Shown one piece after another: positions 57,508 through 64,000 of a stretch of 64,000 bases of DNA (its first letter is position 1; each line of letters starts with the position of its first letter). Origin of the DNA: Amycolatopsis echigonensis. GTDB taxonomy: Bacteria; Actinomycetota; Actinomycetes; Mycobacteriales; Pseudonocardiaceae. The DNA is taken from positions 62,001 through 126,000 of the forward strand of contig NZ_JACJHR010000008.1 of NCBI RefSeq assembly GCF_014174495.1, written 5' to 3'. The notes below the pieces were generated by a model. That model made no database searches. It was not told where the DNA came from and saw only the letters and a program-made list of their open reading frames with translations. The translations under genes were made by a program, and so were the position numbers.

Positions 57508-57587
57508 GGCATCCCCTTCCGTCAGGGAGACACCGCGAGGCGGGAATTCGTCACGCACGCATTGTGGGTGACTGTGCTCACTCTCGC

Positions 57588-58151
57588 TCAGTTGAGCCCG
57601 AGGTCGTCCTTGTTCAGCAGGTACCGGTATTCGAGCCCGGCCTTCTCGATGGCTTCCCGCGCGCCGGTGTCGCGGTCGACGACCGTCGCGACGCCGACCA
57701 CGGTGGCCCCGCTTTCGCGCAGCGCCTCGACCGCGGTGAGCACGCTGCCGCCGGTGGTGGAGGTGTCCTCGACGGCCAGCACCCGCTGTCCGCGCACCTC
57801 TACGCCCTCGATCCGGCGCTGCATCCCGTGTTCCTTGATGGCCTTGCGGACGACGAACGCGTCGAGCACCACGCCCTCGGCCGCGGCGGAGTGCAGCATC
57901 GCCAGCGCTACCGGGTCCGCGCCGAGGGTGAGCCCGCCCGCCGCGACGTAGTCCCAGTCGGCGGTGAGCTGCCGCAGGAGCTTGCCGATGAGCGGGGCGG
58001 CCGCGTGCTGCAGCGTCGCCCGCCGGAGGTCGACGTAGTAGTCGGCTTCCTTGCCCGAGGCCAAGGTGACCTTGCCGTGCACGACAGCCAGTTCGCTGAC
58101 CAGCCTTGCCAGTTCGAGCTTCGCAGTTTGATCCAACCCGGGGTACGCCAC
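57588..58151 (-). CDS. pyrE: Orotate phosphoribosyltransferase
   Basis: PyrE makes orotidine 5'-phosphate from orotate and PRPP in pyrimidine synthesis. The 187-residue protein has KVTLASGKEADYYVDLRRAT, AAGGLTLGADPVALAMLHSA and the PRPP motif RVLAVEDTSTTGGSVLTAVE. Length matches mycobacterial PyrE (Rv0382c). The start at GTG 58151 is chosen over upstream TTG/GTG codons by homology of the N-terminus. It lies 40 bases downstream of nothing on the same strand except the ABC genes, which may be co-transcribed. Confidence 0.96.
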   Translation of the reverse strand: MAYPGLDQTAKLELARLVSELAVVHGKVTLASGKEADYYVDLRRATLQHAAAPLIGKLLRQLTADWDYVAAGGLTLGADPVALAMLHSAAAEGVVLDAFVVRKAIKEHGMQRRIEGVEVRGQRVLAVEDTSTTGGSVLTAVEALRESGATVVGVATVVDRDTGAREAIEKAGLEYRYLLNKDDLGLN

Positions 58152-58191
58152 GGCCGAGAGTCTTACACACGGCACCGACAACTTCCGCGCG

Positions 58192-60630
58192 TCACTCCCC
58201 GGTCGCGACAGCCGTCACCGGACGCGTCCGCGTCGCCACCCAAGCGGGCACGACCGCGGCGAGCAACGCGAGCACGATCGCGGTCGCGATGATCACCAGG
58301 TAGATCGACACCGGACCGTCGGGCAGCACCCGTCCGGTCGCGACGAGACAGAACGGCACGATCGCGCCCGCCGACACCACGGTGCCCAGGAGGATGCCGA
58401 TCACCGCGATCAGCCCGCCTTCGCCCGCGGCCATCCGCAGCACCTGACCGCGGGTGAACCCGCCGAGCCGCTGCAGGCCGAACTCCCTCCGTCGCCGCGA
58501 AGTGGCCATGACCAGGGTGTTCACCACGGAGATCACCGTGTACCCGACGATCATGCCGACCAGCAGGTAGTTCACCCACGCGCCGGTCTCGTCGCTCTTG
58601 GCGTTCGCGGCGGCCAGCGTGCTCCGGTCGCCGACCGACACCGGGAGACCGGCGGTCGCGGCGGTCAGGCTGTGCGTCAGCCGGGCCTGGTCGACCCCGG
58701 GCTCGGCGCGGACGAGCACCTGCCGGACGAGGCCGGCGGTGGTGTGTCCGGCGAGCAGGTCGGCGGGCAGCAGGAGCTGTTCGGCTCCGGCCCGCTGGTG
58801 CACGATCGCGACGATGCGAAGGGTCCGATCGGTCCCGTCGCCGAGACGGAGCGTGACGGAATCGCCGACCGACCGGGACACCTCGGCGGTGTCCGGCAAG
58901 GCGATCGTGTCGCCGGTGAGGTCGGCGAGGTTGCCGCGCACGACCGTGGCGGCGTTGGTCGTCGCGTCGGTCAGGCCGAGCGCCGGGTAGCCCTTCTTGG
59001 TCTGGTTTTCGTCGAATGGCTCGGTGACGAACGCATGGCTGGTGACGTACGGCGAGGCCGCCGCGACGCCGTCCGCGTGCTTGATGCGGTCGAGTGCTTC
59101 CGGGGAAATCCCGGTGGGGCCCGAGACGATCGCGTCGGCCCGGAGGTCTTCGGCGAAGGCCTGCGCGGAAGCGGCGGTGGTCGTGGTCTGGAGGTAGATG
59201 TTGGCGGTCGCGATGCCGACGGCGAGCATGATCGGCGTGACGGCGCCGGCCACGCGGGTGGCGGCGTTGCGCGTGTTGGTGATCGCCAGCCAGCCGGTGA
59301 CGCCGCTGACCAGGCGCATCGGCCCCTGCACCACGATCGCGGTCAGTTTCGTGACGCCCGGGCTGATCATCGCGACGCCGATCGCCCACAGCATCACCGC
59401 CGGACCCGCCGTGCTCGCCGCGTTGGGTCCCGTCATCACCGCGAGCGTGACGATGCCCAGCGCGGTCCCGCCGCCGAAGCACAGCAGCGCGACGATCAGC
59501 CGCAGCGGAGTCAGCCAGCCGCGCGGCACGGAGGCCTCGGCGAGCGCCGCAGTCGGGCGGATACGGCCGACCCGGAATCCGGCTACCAGCGCGGAAACCC
59601 CGACGGCGAGCAGCGTCGCGCCCGCCGCGATGAGCATCGGGATCCAGCCCTGGTGGAACTGCACGACGGGCGAAATGAACCCGCCCGACGTGAACTGGTC
59701 GAACAGCCAGCGACCGAACACCGGCCCCAACGCGGCCGCGACACCGGTCGCGAGCACACCGATGACCAGCGCTTCGCCGAGAACCATCCGCCGCAGCTGC
59801 CGCGGCGTCGTGCCGATCGCGCGCAGCAGAGCCAATTCCCGCTGCCGCTGGCGCACCGACAGCATGAGCGTGCTCGCGATGACGAACACCGCGACGAGAA
59901 TGGACAGTCCACCCGCGACACCGGCCAGCGGGATCAGCCGGCCGCCGCTCGCTTGCGCCTCCGGGAATTCGGCGAGACCGCGCTCGTCCCCGGTCAGCAC
60001 GGACACCCCCGAACCGAGCTGCAATGCGGCCGGATTGTCAGTGACGACACCGAAGTAGTCGACCTTGCCGGGGTGTCCGGAGAGCTGATCGGCCACATCG
60101 TCAGCGAAGAAAACCTCGGGACTGGCACTGGTCCGAACGACGTGGTAGCGGCTGATCTTCCCTTGCACCGCAAGGTCAACCGGGCTTCCGGCGGACACGC
60201 CACTGGCCGCGGGCAGCACTACTTCGTCGGCACGCGGCGCGGGTCCGGGCAGCCGAGCGGACTCCCACCCGTGCGCGACAAGAGCCTGCTTGCCCAGCCA
60301 CACTGGGAAATTCACTTCACCGACCACAGTGGACACCCCAGGCGTCGCACGGATCTTCTCCGCCAGCGACCGGTCCAGCCGGACCCGCTCCGGCAGCGCG
60401 ACCGACTGCGTCTTGGGCTTGTCGGAGTGCTTCCGCAGTTCGAAGTCCTGTTGTCCGGCGACGACAGCCGACGCCCAGGCCAGCCGGTGCGACGGTGCGG
60501 CGGACCGGATCCCGGTCTCCATCAGACCGGCGCAGGCGGACACGATCACCGCGCCGAGGAACGCGGCCACGAACGCGGCGATGAACCCGCCGGTCCGGAA
60601 ACGCAAGGTGCGCAAGGCGAGGCCGAACAT
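58192..60630 (-). CDS. FtsX-type ABC transporter permease
   Basis: An 812-residue permease with two FtsX domains and about ten helices. The first FtsX part is SILVAVFVIASTLMLSVRQR, QRELALLRAIGTTPRQLRRM, and the second is MIVGYTVISVVNTLVMATSR, RRREFGLQRLGGFTRGQVLR. A large extracellular domain lies between helices 1 and 2. Such proteins act with a MacB/LolD-type ATPase in export or lipoprotein handling. The ATPase stop and this start share one base (TGATG), so the pair is coupled. Confidence 0.9.
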   Translation of the reverse strand: MFGLALRTLRFRTGGFIAAFVAAFLGAVIVSACAGLMETGIRSAAPSHRLAWASAVVAGQQDFELRKHSDKPKTQSVALPERVRLDRSLAEKIRATPGVSTVVGEVNFPVWLGKQALVAHGWESARLPGPAPRADEVVLPAASGVSAGSPVDLAVQGKISRYHVVRTSASPEVFFADDVADQLSGHPGKVDYFGVVTDNPAALQLGSGVSVLTGDERGLAEFPEAQASGGRLIPLAGVAGGLSILVAVFVIASTLMLSVRQRQRELALLRAIGTTPRQLRRMVLGEALVIGVLATGVAAALGPVFGRWLFDQFTSGGFISPVVQFHQGWIPMLIAAGATLLAVGVSALVAGFRVGRIRPTAALAEASVPRGWLTPLRLIVALLCFGGGTALGIVTLAVMTGPNAASTAGPAVMLWAIGVAMISPGVTKLTAIVVQGPMRLVSGVTGWLAITNTRNAATRVAGAVTPIMLAVGIATANIYLQTTTTAASAQAFAEDLRADAIVSGPTGISPEALDRIKHADGVAAASPYVTSHAFVTEPFDENQTKKGYPALGLTDATTNAATVVRGNLADLTGDTIALPDTAEVSRSVGDSVTLRLGDGTDRTLRIVAIVHQRAGAEQLLLPADLLAGHTTAGLVRQVLVRAEPGVDQARLTHSLTAATAGLPVSVGDRSTLAAANAKSDETGAWVNYLLVGMIVGYTVISVVNTLVMATSRRRREFGLQRLGGFTRGQVLRMAAGEGGLIAVIGILLGTVVSAGAIVPFCLVATGRVLPDGPVSIYLVIIATAIVLALLAAVVPAWVATRTRPVTAVATGE

Positions 60631-61376
60631 CAGAAGCCACCCACCGGCATCCGGTCGGCCCAGGCGCCGAGGTGCGTCATGCGTTCCGCGATCGCCGTCG
60701 CGGTCGGCTGGAGCAGTTCGCCGGCGACGCGGCCGTCCGCGAGAAAGACGACGCGGTCCGCGTAGGAGGCCGCGACCGGATCGTGCGTCACCATCACGAC
60801 GGTCAGGCCGTCGCGCACCGATTCCGCCAGCAGGCCAAGGATTTCGCCGGCAGTGCGGGTGTCGAGCGCACCGGTCGGCTCGTCGGCGAACAGCACCGCG
60901 GGACGGCTGACCAGCGCGCGAGCGATCGCCACCCGCTGCTGCTGGCCGCCGGAGAGCTGACCCGGCAGGTGCTTGCGCCGCTCGCTCAGGCCGACGTGCC
61001 CGAGCAGGTCGGCGACACGGCGGCGCTCCGCACGACGACCGGCCAGCCGCAGCGGCAGCACGACGTTCTGCTCGACGGTCAGCGCGGGCAGCAGGTTGAA
61101 CGCCTGGAAGACGAACCCGACCTTGTCCCGGCGCAGCTTCGTCAGCCGCGTTTCGGAGAGCTTGCCCAGTTCCTGGCCGTCCAGCCGGACCGAACCGCTG
61201 GTCGGCCGGTCGAGTCCGGCCGCGCAGTGCAGGAACGTGCTCTTGCCCGAGCCCGACGGGCCCATCACCGCGGTGAACCCGCCGCGCGGAAAGGACAGGC
61301 TCACCCCGTCCAGTGCCGTGACCCGGCCGTAGTCCTTGCGTACGGATTCGAGCCGCACCGCTTCCCCAGTCGCCAT
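60630..61376 (-). CDS. ABC transporter ATP-binding protein (MacB/LolD type)
   Basis: A 248-residue ATPase. Walker A is [21 protein letters not shown]-loop is [20 protein letters not shown], the signature is [20 protein letters not shown], and Walker B is [20 protein letters not shown], which is the pattern of the LolD/MacB subfamily. It powers the FtsX permease encoded next. The start at ATG 61376 is set by TAGCGT seven bases upstream (leaderless). Substrate unknown. Confidence 0.93.
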   Translation of the reverse strand: MATGEAVRLESVRKDYGRVTALDGVSLSFPRGGFTAVMGPSGSGKSTFLHCAAGLDRPTSGSVRLDGQELGKLSETRLTKLRRDKVGFVFQAFNLLPALTVEQNVVLPLRLAGRRAERRRVADLLGHVGLSERRKHLPGQLSGGQQQRVAIARALVSRPAVLFADEPTGALDTRTAGEILGLLAESVRDGLTVVMVTHDPVAASYADRVVFLADGRVAGELLQPTATAIAERMTHLGAWADRMPVGGF

Positions 61377-61383
61377 GGGGAAA

Positions 61384-61389
61384 ACGCTA
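61384..61389 (-). promoter_or_regulatory. Leaderless -10 element of the ABC ATPase gene
   Basis: TAGCGT on the minus strand is seven bases before ATG 61376. There is no ribosome-binding site. Confidence 0.5.
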
Positions 61390-61454
61390 GGGGCCGGCGG
61401 GGGAAAACACCCTGGGGCACGCACGCCGGGGCGGGGTAGGGCTGCCCCTACCTC

Positions 61455-62222
61455 TCAGGTGCGGCGGCGGTTGCCGAACCCGCCGGCGAGCTTGCGCAGC
61501 ACCGGGCGCGGCAGCAGTCCGCCGATCCCGACCAGGGCTTTGTACTGCAGGCTCGGCACCGAGATCACCTTGCCGCGGCGCAGGTCGGCGAGTGCTTCGT
61601 CGACGACCTGGGCCACGTCGAGCCAGAACGCCTTCGGCCCCTCCGGTCGCAAACCGGCGCGCTGGTGGAACTCGGTGTGGGTGAAGCCGGGGCACAGGGC
61701 CATCATCCGCACGCCCTTCGGCAGCGACATCGCGATGCCCTCGGTGAACGAGGTCACCCAGTTCTTGCTGGCGGTATAGGTCGAGCCGCGTCCCGAAAAG
61801 AAGCCGGCGACGCTGGAGATGTTGATAACCGAGCCGCTTCCGCGTTCGACCATGCCCGGCAGCGCCGCCCGGGTCAGCTGCAGCACGGCGGTCACGTTCA
61901 CGTCGAGCTGGCGCTGCAGGTCGTCGGCCGGGATCTCCCAGAACTCGCCGCTCAGCCCGAAGCCCGCGTTGTTGACCAGCAGGTCGACCGGCTGTGTTTC
62001 GAGCAGCTCGGCGACGCGACGACGGCCGTCCACTTCGGACAGATCGGCGGGGAGCACGGTCACCTCGACGCCGTGCCGCGCGCGCAGCTGGCCAGCCAGC
62101 GCGGCCAGCCGCTCCTCGTCCCGGGCGACCAGGACGAGGTCGTGCTTGTCGGCGGCGAGCCGGCGCGCGAATTCCGCGCCGATGCCCGCGGTGGCTCCGG
62201 TGATCACAGAACTGGTGGTCAT
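61455..62222 (-). CDS. SDR-family dehydrogenase (DltE/YqjQ-like)
   Basis: A 255-residue [23 protein letters not shown] (cofactor loop), [17 protein letters not shown], and the catalytic triad in [21 protein letters not shown]. The C-terminus contains [20 protein letters not shown], common in this subgroup of NAD(P)-dependent SDRs. Substrate unknown. It is transcribed from a leaderless promoter, divergent from the secreted repeat protein. Confidence 0.9.
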   Translation of the reverse strand: MTTSSVITGATAGIGAEFARRLAADKHDLVLVARDEERLAALAGQLRARHGVEVTVLPADLSEVDGRRRVAELLETQPVDLLVNNAGFGLSGEFWEIPADDLQRQLDVNVTAVLQLTRAALPGMVERGSGSVINISSVAGFFSGRGSTYTASKNWVTSFTEGIAMSLPKGVRMMALCPGFTHTEFHQRAGLRPEGPKAFWLDVAQVVDEALADLRRGKVISVPSLQYKALVGIGGLLPRPVLRKLAGGFGNRRRT

Positions 62223-62229
62223 GTGGGTG

Positions 62230-62235
62230 AAGCTA
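62230..62235 (-). promoter_or_regulatory. Leaderless -10 element of the SDR gene
   Basis: TAGCTT on the minus strand is seven bases before ATG 62222. Confidence 0.5.
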
Positions 62236-62270
62236 CCCGTTTTTCAGCTGCGTTTGCGCTGGTGGCGCAG

Positions 62271-62276
62271 TATCGT
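62271..62276 (+). promoter_or_regulatory. Leaderless -10 element of the secreted repeat protein gene
   Basis: TATCGT is seven bases before ATG 62284. It lies 36 bases from the divergent SDR -10, so the two promoters are almost back to back. Confidence 0.5.
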
Positions 62277-62283
62277 CCGGCGC

Positions 62284-63153
62284 ATGGGCAAGCACACCAA
62301 GCGGACGCCCGGATATCTGCCCCGGATGGCCGCCGGTGCGGCGCCCCTCGCTCTGTTGCTCGCCGGCCCGGCCGCGGCGCTGGCGGACACCCCGCGCGGG
62401 GGATTGCCGCTCGACCTGCACCAGCACGGTTCCTCTTCCGATCTCCAGTTCACCCGCGACGAGACGATCGCGACGCGCGACCTGCCGGCGTCCGCCACGT
62501 CGAACCTGCACCAGGCGCTCGGCCCGGACACCGCCGGTCAGTCCCAGACCCACGAGCTGCGGCTCGGCGAGGCAGGCCGCGCGCTCGCCGGCGACGACCT
62601 CGGCGTGCACCACACGCAGCCGTTCGACGGTGCGCACGTAGCCGGTCTGGACCAGTCGGCGCGGCACGGCGTTCAGCTGCCGCACGGCGTCGACGCGCTC
62701 TCCAGCAGCAAGACCGGTGCCGAGACGGGTCTGGCCGGGCGGTTCTCCGGCGACCTGATGAGCGGCACCCGCGTCGAACGCACCGCCGCCGACGCCGTCG
62801 ACCTCGGCCCGGCGGGCTCGGTGGTCGCGAACTCCGACGAAAGCGTGCTCGGCCAGTTCACCGGCAAGCTCGACGTGACGCGGCTGGAGTCCACGCAGCG
62901 GCACAGCGTCTCCGGCGACCTCGGCCCGGTGCACACACTGGCCGCGACGAGCCAGTCGACCGCCGACCGCACGGAGGGGTTCCACGGCGAACTGTCGGCC
63001 GCGGACCTCGCGGCGGCGCACGCGAGCACCGCTTCTACCCTGGGTATTCCGGTTACCCGGAGTCAGCACGTGGGCGCCGAGGTGCTGGGCAATCCGGTCA
63101 TTGACAACGGATGGACAGTTTCCGGGCCGCCGTTCACTTTCTCGCCCGGCTAA
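62284..63153 (+). CDS. Secreted repeat protein of unknown function
   Basis: A 289-residue exported protein. The signal peptide is MGKHTKRTPGYLPRMAAGAA plus a hydrophobic core, cleaved near ALA-DT. The mature part is rich in Asp, Gly, Ser, Thr and His. It contains a loose repeat of about 40 residues with G-x-F-x-G-x-L openings: GRFSGDLMSGTR, GQFTGKLDVTRL and EGFHGELSAADL. No Cys is present. It lies just before the Emb gene, with a 240-bp gap, so an envelope role is possible but unproven. Confidence 0.7.
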   Translation: MGKHTKRTPGYLPRMAAGAAPLALLLAGPAAALADTPRGGLPLDLHQHGSSSDLQFTRDETIATRDLPASATSNLHQALGPDTAGQSQTHELRLGEAGRALAGDDLGVHHTQPFDGAHVAGLDQSARHGVQLPHGVDALSSSKTGAETGLAGRFSGDLMSGTRVERTAADAVDLGPAGSVVANSDESVLGQFTGKLDVTRLESTQRHSVSGDLGPVHTLAATSQSTADRTEGFHGELSAADLAAAHASTASTLGIPVTRSQHVGAEVLGNPVIDNGWTVSGPPFTFSPG

Positions 63154-63380
63154 ATTCACCGACCTGCCGAGTCCGCTTTCGGCAACCGAGTCCGGACCGT
63201 TTCCGGATCGTGAAACGGCCCCCGACGCGAGCCGCCGCGAGCTGCCGACCTTCACCCGTTCGTCTTAAGCGAGGTGGGGTTTCCTTTACCCACCGTGGTT
63301 ATTCGGCGCAGGAATGTGGGCTCGACCAGGTGGGGCCGCCTTCGAGAGAGTCCCCAGCGGGACGCGCGCATCCGCTTGGA

Positions 63381-63386
63381 TAGCCT
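63381..63386 (+). promoter_or_regulatory. Leaderless -10 element of the Emb gene
   Basis: TAGCCT is seven bases before GTG 63394 and sets that start. Confidence 0.5.
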
Positions 63387-63393
63387 GCGGGGC

Positions 63394-64000
63394 GTGGTCG
63401 ACCTCGAATCCGTTGCCGCCGAAAAGGCGTCGCCGACAGCTATCGGCAAGAGCCCAGCCGCGCGTCGGGCGCGGTTGCTCGCTGCGGTTTTCGGAATCGC
63501 CGGCGCGATCCTCGCGATCGCGGTCCCGTTCCTGCCCGTCACGCTTGAGCAAACCACCCTCGACTGGCCGACGGCCCAGGGCACCAGAGCGGTGTCCGCC
63601 CCGCTGACCGCACAGGCCCCGATCTCGCTCGACGCGAAGGTCCCGTGCGCGACCGCCCGGGCGCTCGACGCGCGCACCGACGGCAAGGCCGTGCTGTTCA
63701 GCACCAACCCGCCGAGCTCCAGCATCGGCACGGTCACCGGGATGGCCCTGCAGGTCGGCGACGGCCAGCTCACGCTCTCCTCACAGGGCCAGCAGCTCGG
63801 CTCGGCCCCGGTAGGCGAGGGCGACTGCACGATCACCGTGCACTCCGACGCGAAGCACACGACCGCGTCCGTCGGCGGGACCCGGCTGGCCGACGTCAGC
63901 GACGACCACCGGCCGCAGCTCACCGGCTTCTTCTCCGACCTGACGAACCAGGACGACACGCACGGCCTCTCGGTCTCCGCGCAGGTGGACAACCGCTGGG
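63394..64000 (+). CDS. Arabinosyltransferase (EmbA/B/C type), N-terminal part
   Basis: The frame from GTG 63394 runs to the window end (202 codons). Residues 25-50 hold a first transmembrane helix (AAVFGIAGAILAIAVPFLPV). The Arabino_trans_N domain follows: TLEQTTLDWPTAQGTRAVSA, LTAQAPISLDAKVPCATARA, NPPSSSIGTVTGMALQVGDG and HRPQLTGFFSDL. Emb proteins build the arabinan of arabinogalactan and lipoarabinomannan from decaprenyl-phosphoarabinose in the membrane. The remaining helices and catalytic loop lie beyond the window. Its presence points to an arabinogalactan-type cell wall. Confidence 0.92.
   Translation, partial: MVDLESVAAEKASPTAIGKSPAARRARLLAAVFGIAGAILAIAVPFLPVTLEQTTLDWPTAQGTRAVSAPLTAQAPISLDAKVPCATARALDARTDGKAVLFSTNPPSSSIGTVTGMALQVGDGQLTLSSQGQQLGSAPVGEGDCTITVHSDAKHTTASVGGTRLADVSDDHRPQLTGFFSDLTNQDDTHGLSVSAQVDNRW

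Overview
The window is a 64 kb piece of a high-GC actinomycete chromosome. It most resembles the Pseudonocardiaceae, such as Amycolatopsis. The right edge holds the N-terminal part of an EmbA/B/C-type arabinosyltransferase, a marker of arabinogalactan-containing actinobacteria. The order purA, Rv0358-like, DUF3151, fba, DedA, TrmH, pyrE follows the mycobacterial order from Rv0357c to Rv0382c as I remember it. Large accessory blocks sit between these core genes. F420-type enzymes (two LLM, two PPOX-fold), Tat-exported glycosidases and many leaderless promoters also fit. No tRNA, rRNA, CRISPR array, prophage or insertion sequence was seen.

Layout. 0-5.3 kb: a partial LLM oxidoreductase, an OsmC protein, purA, a conserved hypothetical, a secreted HNH nuclease and a secreted GH18 chitinase whose start codon lies on a DasR-like palindrome. 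5.2-13.6 kb: an FAD/NAD(P)-binding protein diverging from an MFS exporter, a membrane GGDEF cyclase, a GNAT enzyme, an XRE/DUF5753 regulator, DUF3151 and an unknown membrane protein. 13.6-19.6 kb: an SF1 helicase, two divergent Tat-exported proteins (one a GH29 alpha-L-fucosidase) and a decayed metallo-beta-lactamase-fold gene. 19.6-29.6 kb: fba, then a redox/catabolic block with an AKR, SDR, PPOX, MDR, XRE regulator and a coupled operon of Baeyer-Villiger monooxygenase, metal-dependent hydrolase and VanB-type reductase.

29.7-35.1 kb: a SigE-family sigma factor, nagA with a DasR-like operator, DedA, a GlcD-type oxidase and a methyltransferase. 35.25-35.94 kb is a gene-free array of three diverged repeats. 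36-44 kb: a TetR/DHA2 efflux pair with two operators, then a coupled MarR-MFS-YceI operon in which the transporter tail and the YceI N-terminus carry the same beta-sandwich module. 44.5-52.3 kb: a seven-gene sugar ABC/kinase operon facing a LacI repressor and a second LacI-like protein that lacks the DNA-binding domain. 52.3-58.2 kb: a GH76-like hydrolase with a long Ala-rich N-terminus, TrmH, DUF2784, an ECF sigma/anti-sigma/Asp23 operon and pyrE. 58.2-64 kb: an ABC exporter (FtsX-type permease plus ATPase), an SDR, a secreted repeat protein and the partial Emb gene.

Regulatory themes. Chitinase and nagA share a DasR-type site, which suggests one N-acetylglucosamine regulon. The sugar operon carries a double LacI operator at its promoter and a matching palindrome inside its last gene. 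At least ten genes have a TANNNT hexamer exactly seven bases before an ATG or GTG start, the signature of leaderless transcripts. Function calls come from reading motifs in the translated sequence; no database search was possible.
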